Shown here: positions 1 to 8,173 of the stretch, one piece after another | How the letters are laid out: each line of letters begins with the position of its first letter | How positions within the stretch are numbered: position 1 is the stretch's first letter | Assembly: GCA_913045265.1 (NCBI GenBank) | Contig: CAJWQX010000055.1 | Span: 1-18,200, forward strand | Direction: 5' to 3' | From: UBA11889 sp002313255 | Lineage (GTDB): Bacteria; Pseudomonadota; Gammaproteobacteria; Pseudomonadales; Azotimanducaceae | Length of the DNA stretch: 18,200 nt | The notes under the pieces: model-generated | Told to the model about the DNA's origin: nothing | Database searches by the model: none | What the model saw: the letters and a program-made list of their open reading frames with translations, nothing else | Position numbers and translations under genes: made by a program

Positions 1-2
1 CC

Positions 3-185
3 CGGGATGTTGTTAGGGACGTTGTCGAAGCCAGTGGTTCTCACGCACATTTTCTCTCCAGCCCATTGCAGCGGATCCTTCGCGATGTGCACACACTGTC
101 TGGCCACACCGTGTTCGATCTAGACGTTGGTGGCGAGCTTTACGGTAGGCTTTTATTGGGATTGCCAGCTAACGCGCCAGTTTAA
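3..185 (+). CDS. C-terminal end of an acyl-CoA-dehydrogenase-fold flavin monooxygenase (partial)
   Basis: The reading frame is open from the window edge to TAA at 183-185 and gives about 60 residues; the start lies outside the window. The residues include the stretches SPLQRILRDVHTLSGHTVFD and ELYGRLLLGLP. These match the C-terminal helix bundle of the acyl-CoA dehydrogenase fold as used by two-component flavin-dependent hydroxylases (HsaA and p-hydroxyphenylacetate hydroxylase C2-like), where an NPLQRxWRD-type segment followed by a YGRxLLGL end is characteristic. From the family, the enzyme would use reduced flavin from a partner reductase to hydroxylate an aromatic or cyclic substrate in the cytoplasm. 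The substrate cannot be told from this fragment. It could also be a true acyl-CoA dehydrogenase, but the ending fits the monooxygenase branch better. The next gene is about 290 bases away and a repeat lies between, so no operon link is evident. Confidence 0.75.
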   Translation, partial: RDVVRDVVEASGSHAHFLSSPLQRILRDVHTLSGHTVFDLDVGGELYGRLLLGLPANAPV

Positions 186-478
186 GCGGTTAACCGACGC
201 TGACCCTGCTCGTTTCATTAGTGTTGTAGTAAGCAATAACTGTGCCCGGAACCAGAAAGTATCTTCACTGATACCTACGCCTCTCGCCGAGACCTGTCAT
301 ACCTCTTGAGCTTGGTTCACATCTCGAACCGAGTCTAACGATATACGGCGTTCTACGAGGACGTATTGACGAACGTAGTCAATCGGTGGAAAGTAAGTTG
401 GGTTCAAGGCACTACACGATTTCCACCAGAATTCTTGAGTAGCTGACATCCGGGTATACGCACCAAAAGGGTACGAAC
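186..478. other. Intergenic stretch carrying repeat copy 1
   Basis: No gene is convincing here. A 60-codon open frame at 127-309 overlaps the real end of the upstream gene in another frame and runs into the repeat, so I regard it as noise. The only recognisable object is the dispersed repeat at 274-330. The promoter of the TonB-dependent receptor gene probably lies in 331-470, but I see no confident -35/-10 pair. Confidence 0.5.
274..330 (+). repeat. Dispersed repeat, copy 1 (5' part and core)
   Basis: This copy has the repeat left end CCTACGCCTCTCGCCGAGAC and the core CTCTTGAGCTTGGTTCACAT. After about base 325 the match to the consensus right half is lost (CTCGAACCGAGTCTAACG instead of CCAAAACCTACTCAAATT). 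It lies between the flavin monooxygenase tail and the receptor operon. It is the only copy left of base 9780. Confidence 0.9.
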
Positions 479-2806
479 ATGATTACAGTAGTTGAACTGA
501 CTCGTAGTACTTTCAGAGCGACAGCACCATTCACACTTATTTTTGCGTCTCTTTTCTCATCGGCTGCCGAAGTAGAAGGTTCGAGCGCAGAGGGGCGAAT
601 GATTGAGGAAATAATCGTCACTGCACAGAAGCGAGAAGAAAGACTGCAGGAAACTCCTATTTCGGTGACAGCGTTTACGGCGGAAGCTATCGAAGCGTTG
701 GGATTTCGACAATCGGTCGATATTACGGCTCAAACGCCGAATTATAGTGTCGGTTATCCCAACGGCGACACGGGTGTACCGGCTCCTTTTATTCGGGGTG
801 TAGGTCTCAACGACTTCGGAGTACTGAATCAAGGTCCCATTGCTGCATATCTCGATGAAACATACATTTCGTCAAACGCGGCTCAGATCTTTCAACTTCT
901 GGACGTGGAGCGCGTAGAGGTATTGCGAGGACCGCAAGGCACTCTATACGGTCGGAACGCCACTGGCGGTGCGATCAACTTTGTATCGCGCAAACCGACT
1001 AACGAATCGAACGGTATGTTACGTGCTGGATTGGGCAGTTGGGGTACGCGCAAATTCGAGGCTGCGTATGGCGCTCCTATAAGTGACACGGCGGCATATC
1101 GTGCGGCGGTGCTTAAGACCGATTCGGACGGATGGCTGAAGAACCGTTTCACGGGTAACGACCAAAACGGCATCGATGAATTCGCGTGGAGGCTATTAGT
1201 TGAAACGCGACCGTCGGACGCTTGGGGCCTGTTGTTGAATATGCATGGTGGAGCCACCAAGTCGGATGCCGTGCAGTACCGGCATTTAGGCGTTTGGGAT
1301 GCAGAAGGCAACATGTGTTCGAACGCAGATATTCGGGCTGGGCTGTGTGCAGATATTTTTGGATACTCGGAAGAGGCACCCTATACGACGCTCACGGGTG
1401 CCAGCGCACCTGCTACTCCAGGATATGACGAAGGTAACTATGATTTTGAGGCAACGAACGACACCTCTTTTTGGGGCATCTCACTGACCGTTGATTGGTC
1501 TTTGAACGATTATCTGATTACCTCAATTACTTCCTTTGACGAAGTAGACGATTACCGACCAGAAGAAACGGATGACGGCCCTAATGACATATTGACGGGT
1601 GAACTGGCGGTCGATCAACAGAGCTTTTCGCAGGAATTACGGATCAGCGGTGGGAACGATCAAAGAACGTGGATTGCCGGTTTTTACTACCTCAGCGATG
1701 AGGCAACGGACCATACGGCATTTGACATATTGCGTGCTTTCCGCCCTTTCACGATCGGCGATGATGTCAACTGCTCGGCTCCAGCGGGCAACCCAGGCGG
1801 ATTCTGCCCCGAACAATTCGTATTTAAAACTAAGACTGGCACCCAGCAAGATATTACGAGTTACGCCCTTTTCTTCGATACGTCCATTCAGCTCTCGGAT
1901 CGGTGGAAGCTGTCGGCTGGTTTGCGCTACTCGGATGAAGATATCGAACACGATAGCTATTTCTTCTTCGATGAGCCTGAATCCGGGAACCCGGTGCAAG
2001 CCGGTTTCCCTGCGCAGAGCAGCAACGATTTCAACAATGTGTCTGGACGGCTCTTGCTGGATGCGGATTTAAGGGATGGATTGATGGTGTACGGTGGTCT
2101 GACAAGTGGCTTTAAGGCTGGAGGAATTTTCAGCACGAGCGATGGTATTCGGACGTACGACGAAGAGCAGTTGCTGAGTTATGAGATCGGATTTAAGTCC
2201 GCGCTATCGGATGGCAGAGTGCGCTTTAATGGCTCGTGGTTTTACTACGACTATGAAGATCTTCAGGTTTATGCTTTTGTAGTCGGAGGCGACGGACTCG
2301 CGTACTCAACCATCTCCAACGCCGCGGATGCGGACATATCCGGAGCGGAATTCGAATTTCAGTGGCTGCCCTCTGACAACTTGTTCGTAAGCCTCGGTTT
2401 AGGTTTTCTCTCAACCGAGTATCAAGATTTCGTGCTCCCGGACGCGGACTATTCGGGTAACGACATACCAATGTCGCCAAGCGTTACAGTCAACGGCCTC
2501 ATACAGTACGACATACCGCTTAATGACCAGAGCAATTTAACCATACAAACTAGCTTCAACTACCAGGACGAAGTCTGGTTCGATGCCCTAAATAATCCTC
2601 TTTTGAGTGAGGACAGTTATTGGATTTTGAATGGACGCATCGCGTGGACTTCCAGCGATCGAAAATGGAATGTCGCAGCCTTTGGTCGAAATTTGGGCGA
2701 CCAGGAGTACATGGTTTACGCATTCGACCTCTCGTTTTTCGGCTTTAACGAAGAAATGATCGGGACGCCGAGGATGTTCGGGGTGGAGGCAAGCTATCAG
2801 CTGTAG
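479..2806 (+). CDS. TonB-dependent outer-membrane receptor
   Basis: This 775-residue protein is an outer-membrane active transporter of the TonB-dependent receptor family. Residues 11-30 form a hydrophobic signal-like segment, and a TonB-box-like EEIIVTAQ follows at 43-50. The plug domain (about 50-170) shows the family hallmarks PFIRGVG near 103-109 and LRGPQGTLYGRNATGGAIN at 149-167. The rest is a beta-barrel rich in aromatic and acidic residues, ending ASYQL. Length and motifs fit the large catabolic receptor subfamily, common in marine gamma- and alphaproteobacteria, rather than classic siderophore receptors; the substrate cannot be read from sequence. It is the first gene of an operon: the cytochrome c gene starts 13 bases after its stop, followed by two overlapping oxidase/PLP genes. 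The ligand is therefore plausibly the substrate of those exported enzymes. The ATG at 479 is preceded by AAAAGGG, a weak ribosome binding site. Confidence 0.93.
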   Translation: MITVVELTRSTFRATAPFTLIFASLFSSAAEVEGSSAEGRMIEEIIVTAQKREERLQETPISVTAFTAEAIEALGFRQSVDITAQTPNYSVGYPNGDTGVPAPFIRGVGLNDFGVLNQGPIAAYLDETYISSNAAQIFQLLDVERVEVLRGPQGTLYGRNATGGAINFVSRKPTNESNGMLRAGLGSWGTRKFEAAYGAPISDTAAYRAAVLKTDSDGWLKNRFTGNDQNGIDEFAWRLLVETRPSDAWGLLLNMHGGATKSDAVQYRHLGVWDAEGNMCSNADIRAGLCADIFGYSEEAPYTTLTGASAPATPGYDEGNYDFEATNDTSFWGISLTVDWSLNDYLITSITSFDEVDDYRPEETDDGPNDILTGELAVDQQSFSQELRISGGNDQRTWIAGFYYLSDEATDHTAFDILRAFRPFTIGDDVNCSAPAGNPGGFCPEQFVFKTKTGTQQDITSYALFFDTSIQLSDRWKLSAGLRYSDEDIEHDSYFFFDEPESGNPVQAGFPAQSSNDFNNVSGRLLLDADLRDGLMVYGGLTSGFKAGGIFSTSDGIRTYDEEQLLSYEIGFKSALSDGRVRFNGSWFYYDYEDLQVYAFVVGGDGLAYSTISNAADADISGAEFEFQWLPSDNLFVSLGLGFLSTEYQDFVLPDADYSGNDIPMSPSVTVNGLIQYDIPLNDQSNLTIQTSFNYQDEVWFDALNNPLLSEDSYWILNGRIAWTSSDRKWNVAAFGRNLGDQEYMVYAFDLSFFGFNEEMIGTPRMFGVEASYQL

Positions 2807-2819
2807 GTATCTTGTCATT

Positions 2820-3146
2820 TTGACTGCCTTTCTGATCAGCAGCTGTAGCGAAGAGGGACAACGCGTAGATGGTGATCAAAGCGTGGTCGCTGGTTCGGCC
2901 GAAGTCAGCATTGCCGCCATGGAGAAATGGTCTCGCAGTTGCATTCTTTGCCATGTGGCGGGAGAGGGTGGTGCGCCTAGGATTGGACACCCAAATGACT
3001 GGACTGAGCGAGTTGAACGGGGGGTAGACGGGATGGTTCGCAATGCCATCGGAGGATTCAACAACATGCCGCCCCTCGGCTACTGCATGGACTGCGAGGA
3101 ATCCGATTTTCTTGAGCTAACACGATACATGGCGCCCGATAAGTGA
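2820..3146 (+). CDS. Cytochrome c5-like lipoprotein
   Basis: This 108-residue monohaem c-type cytochrome has its haem-binding CILCH at residues 41-45. The likely methionine ligand is in NNMPP (Met83), followed by a Cys pair (YCMDC, 89 and 92) of the kind that forms the extra disulphide in cytochrome c5 proteins. The N-terminus MTAFLISSC ends in a lipobox-like ISSC, so the protein may be an inner- or outer-membrane-anchored periplasmic lipoprotein. The leader is short and the start is a TTG with no ATG or GTG in frame nearby, so the exact start is uncertain. It overlaps the next gene by four bases (GTGA), indicating translational coupling. Inferred role: electron acceptor for the downstream exported flavin oxidase, feeding electrons to the respiratory chain. 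Confidence 0.85.
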   Translation: MTAFLISSCSEEGQRVDGDQSVVAGSAEVSIAAMEKWSRSCILCHVAGEGGAPRIGHPNDWTERVERGVDGMVRNAIGGFNNMPPLGYCMDCEESDFLELTRYMAPDK

Positions 3147-4501
3147 GTCTTAGCCGCCGTCGTTTTGTTGTACGCACGGCACTTGCTGCGTTCGGCGCAT
3201 ATTCAATTAAGGGATTTTCGGAAGCATCTACTACGTTGCCGTGGCGAAATTGGTCCGGGGCCTTGACCTCCTACCCGGCGAGTCGCTTTGCGCCCGCAAG
3301 CGAAGATGAACTTGTGAGTTTCCTGCGCACGACTTCCGACACGGTACGCCCCGTCGGCGCTGGGCATTCTTTCACGCCTCTCGTACCTACCGACGGTGTT
3401 TTGGTCGTTCTCGATAAACTTTCGGGTCTCTTCGATTACGATGAGCTTACAGACCAGGCTACGTTTGGCGCTGGCACTCGCCTTGGGAGCATGGGTGTAC
3501 CGTTAGAAGCGGTTGGTCAAGCGATGTTCAATCTTCCCGATATCGACCGTCAAACACTAGCCGGAGCGATATCGACCGCGACTCATGGAACCGGGATTGG
3601 GTTCAATACCCTCTCAGCATATGTAACGGAAATTCGATTGGTAACGGCTACCGGGGACGTGTTGGATATCTCTCCATCGACTCATCCGGACCTTTTTCGG
3701 GCAGCTTGCGTAAGCCTTGGGTCGCTTGGTGTCGTCACGCGGCTACAGATGCAAAACCGTTCTGCGTATCGTTTGAAAGAACGCAACTGGGCGCAGAAGA
3801 CGGAAGAAGTACTAGAATCATTTGATGAGTTGGCGAACCGTCACCGCCACTTCGAGATGTTTCCGCTGACTCATTCCGACTACGCATTAGTTCTTTCGAT
3901 CGACGAGACGGAAGAACCCATCAATCATCCGGCCCCCAATCCCGAGGAGGAAGCTCAATTTGGTAATGCGATGAGTTCGTGGATGTTGATGCCACCTAAT
4001 GAACGTCGGCCACACATAAATGCCCTAGCCGAGCAGATTGAACCGAGCGAGGCTGTGGATGTTTCCTACAGGATCCTAGCTAATGTGCGCAATAATCGAT
4101 TCAACGAGATGGAATATTCTGTGCCACGCGAACGTGGCGGCGATTGTCTACGAGAGATATTGAATACCATCGCTGAGCGTCAGATCGATGTGGTGTTTCC
4201 TCTCGAATATCGCTACGTCCAAGGCGACGATTTGTGGCTTTCGATGTTCGGTGGTGGAGATCGGGCCGCGATTTCCATTCACCGTACGGCTGAAGCTGAC
4301 TACCGCCCATATTTCGATGTCATCGAACCAATTTTTTGGAAATACGGCGGTCGACCTCATTGGGGAAAGGTGCACTCGCTGGGTTATGCCGAACTCAACG
4401 AGTTGTATCCTCGATTGGAGGAGTTTCGGATGTTGCGTGCTGAGCTGGATCCGCACGGACGTTTTTTAAACGATCATTTACGTAAGGTTTTTGGTGTATG
4501 A
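3143..4501 (+). CDS. Tat-exported FAD-linked oxidase, D-arabinono-1,4-lactone oxidase / aldonolactone oxidase type
   Basis: The protein has 452 residues. The N-terminus SRRRFVVRTALAAFGAYS is a twin-arginine signal, so the folded flavoprotein is predicted in the periplasm. The FAD-binding PCMH domain follows (about 45-220), with GAGHSF at 72-77 where His75 is the expected covalent flavin attachment site, and LAGAISTATHGTG at 139-151. The C-terminal ALO domain ends with HWGK at 406-409, the signature of sugar-lactone and alditol oxidases. Family members oxidise aldonolactones or polyols with release of peroxide or transfer to an acceptor; the adjacent cytochrome suggests electron transfer to the respiratory chain. 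The GTG start overlaps the stop of the cytochrome gene, and its stop overlaps the next start (ATGA). The substrate is unknown. Confidence 0.9.
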   Translation: MSLSRRRFVVRTALAAFGAYSIKGFSEASTTLPWRNWSGALTSYPASRFAPASEDELVSFLRTTSDTVRPVGAGHSFTPLVPTDGVLVVLDKLSGLFDYDELTDQATFGAGTRLGSMGVPLEAVGQAMFNLPDIDRQTLAGAISTATHGTGIGFNTLSAYVTEIRLVTATGDVLDISPSTHPDLFRAACVSLGSLGVVTRLQMQNRSAYRLKERNWAQKTEEVLESFDELANRHRHFEMFPLTHSDYALVLSIDETEEPINHPAPNPEEEAQFGNAMSSWMLMPPNERRPHINALAEQIEPSEAVDVSYRILANVRNNRFNEMEYSVPRERGGDCLREILNTIAERQIDVVFPLEYRYVQGDDLWLSMFGGGDRAAISIHRTAEADYRPYFDVIEPIFWKYGGRPHWGKVHSLGYAELNELYPRLEEFRMLRAELDPHGRFLNDHLRKVFGV

Positions 4502-5763
4502 AACGCCGAAGTGTATTGGGGGGCGGTCTGGGGCTAGTCGGGGCCGCGGCCGGCGGCGCATTGCTATGGCGTCCTGACGATCTTGGCTCGCCTCATAGTG
4601 AATACTTTGCACGATTGAACGAGCTATTGAAGCGGGATGGACCTGGGCATCCCGTAATGGTCATTGATATTGATCGGATGAACCACAACGTCGACGTCGT
4701 TGCACGGTCAGTTGGCGTCAAAAAAACTTACCGCGTAGTAGTAAAGTCGCTACCAAGCGTGCCATTGCTGCGCGGTGTAATGGAACGAGCCCGTACTGAT
4801 TCGTTGATGGTGTTCCATCAGCCTTTTCTCAACGAAATTGCTGAGAATTTTCCACAAGCAGATGTCTTACTCGGCAAACCCATGCCGATTTCCGCGGCAA
4901 AGTCCTTCTATAAGAAACTAGGTAACACGCCCTTTGATCCTGCAGGGAAAATACAGTGGCTCATCGATACGCAGCAGCGCCTGGAACAATACTTGTCGCT
5001 TGCTCGGGAGCTCGGCGTCCATATGCGCATTAACGTCGAGATCGACGTGGGTTTGCACCGGGGTGGACTCGCAAAGATCGAAGCGCTAGATAAACTGCTT
5101 AAAACCATCAAAGAAAACTCGGACTATCTCGCGTTTTCAGGATTCATGGGATATGAGCCGCAGCTCACGGGTCTGAGAGCCAGCTTGGATCACCCGGCGG
5201 TGCGCAAAGTTCTCGAGACTTATCGGAATTTTATCGATCGAGCTAAAAGTACTGGTATCGATCCAGATCAATTGACCCTCAACGGGGCGGGTAGCCACAC
5301 ATTGGCGATATACGAGAAAGACGCGACGATGAACGACCTTGCGGCGGGATCGGCAATCGTGAAACCGACTGATTTTGACACCTTCCATCTCACCGACAAT
5401 CAACCGGCTTTATTTATTGCGACGCCCGTGTTGAAGGCATACGGCAAGTTTCAATTGCCAGGAGAATCCTGGGTGGCCCGTTCGATCCGATCGTGGGATC
5501 CCAATTACCGTCATCTTTATTACATTTACGGTGGATATTGGAAGGCCCGATTCGTATCACCAGCAGGCATTCCAGAGTCGATGTACAGCAGTACAAACCA
5601 GCAACCGATTACGACTTCCGAGCGAGTGGATCTAGCGGTTGATGACTACGTCTTCCTACGGCCGACCCAAAGCGAATTGGTGATGCTTCAATTTGGCGAT
5701 CTGCTGGTCATGAAGGATGGCGAACTGATCGACACCTGGCCGGTCTTTCATCAAACGGGCTGA
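4498..5763 (+). CDS. Exported DSD1 / D-threonine-aldolase-like PLP-fold protein
   Basis: This 421-residue protein has an alanine-racemase-type N-terminal TIM barrel. The likely PLP lysine is Lys83 in VVVKSLPS, and the family strand VEIDVGLHRGG is at 180-190. The C-terminal DSD1-type domain ends ELIDTWPVFH. Known relatives are metal-dependent D-threonine/D-serine aldolases or dehydratases. Two features are odd. First, it begins MKRRSVLGGGLGLVGAAAGG, a Tat-like or hydrophobic export signal, unusual for a PLP enzyme. Second, the place where classical D-threonine aldolases have a His-x-Cys/Asp metal pair reads LRPTQSE, with neither ligand, so classical aldolase activity is doubtful. The start overlaps the preceding oxidase stop by four bases, making this the last gene of the receptor operon. 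Function is inferred only at fold level. Confidence 0.85.
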   Translation: MKRRSVLGGGLGLVGAAAGGALLWRPDDLGSPHSEYFARLNELLKRDGPGHPVMVIDIDRMNHNVDVVARSVGVKKTYRVVVKSLPSVPLLRGVMERARTDSLMVFHQPFLNEIAENFPQADVLLGKPMPISAAKSFYKKLGNTPFDPAGKIQWLIDTQQRLEQYLSLARELGVHMRINVEIDVGLHRGGLAKIEALDKLLKTIKENSDYLAFSGFMGYEPQLTGLRASLDHPAVRKVLETYRNFIDRAKSTGIDPDQLTLNGAGSHTLAIYEKDATMNDLAAGSAIVKPTDFDTFHLTDNQPALFIATPVLKAYGKFQLPGESWVARSIRSWDPNYRHLYYIYGGYWKARFVSPAGIPESMYSSTNQQPITTSERVDLAVDDYVFLRPTQSELVMLQFGDLLVMKDGELIDTWPVFHQTG

Positions 5764-5856
5764 GATTGATGTAGAAGGTCGTTGAGCTCAGTCGGTACCG
5801 CCCCGCCGCTCGGACATCCGCTGAAAATGGTCTAAAGGTGGTTCGTCGCTCCCTTG

Positions 5857-7725
5857 CTATGCAGTTTGTTCTGCCACGGCGCGCCAGCCAGCATCGATGG
5901 CAGCATCCAGGTAGGCGCGACCTTCGGAATCCGAATTGGCAATGGAAATCCGCCCAAACTGCGCGCGTCCGATTTCATGGGGCGCTTGTCCTTCTTCCCA
6001 TTGCGGGTCATCCAGTTGCAGGTACTCGTAGGAATAACCGTGTGGCCAGCGATTTACGGTAATCGCTTTGATGTCGGTCTCATGTTTGAAGCCGTGTTCA
6101 CCAAGCAGTCCTTGCAACTGGTCCCGAATTTCCTGCTCATAGGTGTCGAAGGTGGTTGCGTATACTTTATGACGCGCAATCGTCAGTAACTCGCGACTGG
6201 TTTCTTTGCCGGTTGGCTCCACACTCGGGACACCGAGCATGTAAATTACCATGGGATCGTCCGGCCCGCGTGGTGGTTGGTGTCCTCCCGTTGTCGTGGG
6301 CGGCGGTACGGTTACCACGACGTATGGGTCATCGGGGCAGCTCACCTGGCCCACGCCGAGTTTGGAAAAAGCGTGTCCGTTCTCGATCAGGACATTGGTC
6401 ATCACCAGCGGAACCTTGACGCCATAGCGAAGCGCTTCTTTCTGGCTTTCCGGCAACTGCGGACAGATGTACGGGATCGCACCGTTGTAACAGGCGAGCA
6501 CGCAGCGGTCGCCCGTAACGCCGACGGCATTGCCATCCCGTACGTAATCTACCGTCACCGTGTCGTCCCTGGTTTCCCGCACGCCGACGACGGTACTGTT
6601 TAGTCGCAAGCGGACCGGATGTTGCGCGATGTCGAGCGCGCCATAGTCGAAATGGCTTGTCGAGATATCGTCAAAGCCCCGAGTGTCCGGAGCGACCGCC
6701 GGGATCAGTTTGTGTACCAGCAGCCTGGCCACAGACGCATTGCCATCCGGAAAATACAACGTCTGGTTGCCGGCCATAAGGCCTTCGAGAAGCTGGGCCG
6801 CCAGTTCACCGAGCCAGCCCATCCCCCGTATGCCAGGACTGCCCAGGTAAAAGGCCTCTAAGACGCTGACTCTCGATGCGGCCGGCCCAGCCATCAGCTT
6901 GGCAAACGGATAGAAGATCGGAATTGTTTCTTTCGACAGGCCGACCCTTTCAGTCAGGAATTCGGCGTAGCTGGTTGACTCTATGTACTTGGACTTTCCA
7001 CTCAAAGAAAGGTCTTTGAGGTAGTCACGGTCGCCACCGATCAACTCGATCAACTTGTTCTGTTCCGAAGCGGGAAGGGGCAGAGCACGGACGGCGGTCT
7101 CGTAATCCCCGATACCGAGCATCAGTTGGATCCATTTTGCGCGTACTTTTACGTGGCCATCCGGGCCGGGAAGCGCCAGCATCGAGTCAGCGCCTGAGTC
7201 TAAAAATTCGAATTCTTCCATGTTGGCAACCATGGCTTCGAGGTCGATGCCGAGATCATCCAGCAGGCCCTGGGATATTTTGCTGTAGTTACCGGGACCA
7301 TCAAGGTTGACTGAGCCACCGATGCCCAGCAGCGTCTGTCCGTCGTGGTGAAACTCGTTGCGTTTAGCATGGCCGCCGAAGTCGTCATGATTATCCAGTA
7401 GCAGGATTTTCGCATCGGCCCCCATCCGCTTTTGGTAGAACCTGGCAGCCGCCAGGCCACTCACGCCGGCACCCACAACCACCAGGTCGTAGTGCTCGTC
7501 CAGTTTGCGATGCTCGGAGGGTTTTACCCCGCTCCAGGCGAGGGCGTGCGATACCTCGAAAGAGCCGGGGTGGTTGCCCCGCATCCCCGTACGCGTTGGC
7601 GGATAGTAAATGGACGATGCGCCCGGTGGAACTTGCGCGAATAACTCGATGGGTGCCAGCAGGGTTGTGCCGGTGCCGATGACCACACCGTTCAAAAAAT
7701 CCCGTCGTGTAATTTTGTATTTCAT
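5857..7725 (-). CDS. Tat-exported FAD oxidoreductase, spermidine dehydrogenase-like
   Basis: This 622-residue protein starts MKYKITRRDFLNGVVIGTGT, a clear twin-arginine signal. A Rossmann dinucleotide-binding segment VVVGAGVSGLAAARFY lies at 82-97, followed by DNHDDFGGHAKRNEF at 111-125, the flavin amine-oxidase/NAD(P)-binding_8 signature. Overall length and the exported FAD layout resemble spermidine dehydrogenase (SpdH) of Pseudomonas, which oxidises spermidine in the periplasm. The match is by recall of family pattern, so the substrate is not certain. The C-terminus carries another flavin-domain segment, where the GRISIANSDSEGRAYLDAAI stretch is typical. It is the last gene of a four-gene minus-strand operon, starting four bases after the cupin stop, with a G-rich run (GGGGGG) as weak ribosome binding site. 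It converges with the receptor operon, with 93 bases between the stops. Confidence 0.85.
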   Translation of the reverse strand: MKYKITRRDFLNGVVIGTGTTLLAPIELFAQVPPGASSIYYPPTRTGMRGNHPGSFEVSHALAWSGVKPSEHRKLDEHYDLVVVGAGVSGLAAARFYQKRMGADAKILLLDNHDDFGGHAKRNEFHHDGQTLLGIGGSVNLDGPGNYSKISQGLLDDLGIDLEAMVANMEEFEFLDSGADSMLALPGPDGHVKVRAKWIQLMLGIGDYETAVRALPLPASEQNKLIELIGGDRDYLKDLSLSGKSKYIESTSYAEFLTERVGLSKETIPIFYPFAKLMAGPAASRVSVLEAFYLGSPGIRGMGWLGELAAQLLEGLMAGNQTLYFPDGNASVARLLVHKLIPAVAPDTRGFDDISTSHFDYGALDIAQHPVRLRLNSTVVGVRETRDDTVTVDYVRDGNAVGVTGDRCVLACYNGAIPYICPQLPESQKEALRYGVKVPLVMTNVLIENGHAFSKLGVGQVSCPDDPYVVVTVPPPTTTGGHQPPRGPDDPMVIYMLGVPSVEPTGKETSRELLTIARHKVYATTFDTYEQEIRDQLQGLLGEHGFKHETDIKAITVNRWPHGYSYEYLQLDDPQWEEGQAPHEIGRAQFGRISIANSDSEGRAYLDAAIDAGWRAVAEQTA

Positions 7726-7729
7726 CGTA

Positions 7730-8173
7730 TTACAACCCCCCCGTTACCCAGGCCTGGGTGTCGACAATAATCATCTCGCGGTACTTAAACGGCATGTCCC
7801 AGGTACCCATCCAACCTTTCGGTACCAGGAACGTATCGCCCTGTCTGTAAGTCTCCGTTCCCCCATCGATGTTGGTCAGCGTCACCTCGCCTTCGAGCAC
7901 CAATACGAACTCGTCGTATGGAAAAGGCTCGTTGATGTCGATGTTGGCGGGGCTTGCTGCAAATACGGCCACGACGAAGTCGCCCTGGTGAAGTACGCTT
8001 TCCCAATTTTCACTCTCGCCCTCGAGGACGATTTCTGCAGGAAAAGGCGGAATGCTCTCGAGTTCCATCTCGCGCAATTTGTCGGCGTCCAGTGGCAGGA
8101 ATTCGGGCGCGGCCTGGACTCCAGGGCTTGCCGTGGCAAGGAGTAGAGCGATCAACAAGGTTTGACTACGCAT
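7730..8173 (-). CDS. Exported single-domain cupin protein
   Basis: The protein has 147 residues. Residues 1-22 (MRSQTLLIALLLATASPGVQAA) form a signal peptide with an AXA-like cleavage site, so it acts in the periplasm. The mature part is one cupin barrel: FPYDEFVLVLEGEVTLTN, then YRQGDTFLVPKGWMGTWDMP, and a terminal YREMIIVD strand. The glycine-tryptophan section matches the Cupin_3 (ureidoglycine aminohydrolase/EutQ-type) group. Most metal-binding histidines of enzymatic cupins are absent from the first motif, so it may be a binding or accessory protein rather than a dioxygenase. A strong GGAGG ribosome binding site precedes the ATG. It overlaps the upstream membrane-protein gene by eight bases and is followed closely by the flavoprotein gene, which suggests the two exported proteins act on the same pathway. 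Confidence 0.8.
   Translation of the reverse strand: MRSQTLLIALLLATASPGVQAAPEFLPLDADKLREMELESIPPFPAEIVLEGESENWESVLHQGDFVVAVFAASPANIDINEPFPYDEFVLVLEGEVTLTNIDGGTETYRQGDTFLVPKGWMGTWDMPFKYREMIIVDTQAWVTGGL

Noticed and set aside
127..309. 60-codon plus-strand open frame near the left edge
   Set aside because: It overlaps the true 3' end of the flavin monooxygenase in another frame and has no ribosome site. Its end is repeat sequence.
5764..5856. Bidirectional terminator between the convergent operons
   Set aside because: Only weak CTGAG/CTCAG and TGAGCTCA symmetries are present, without a stable GC stem or T tract.
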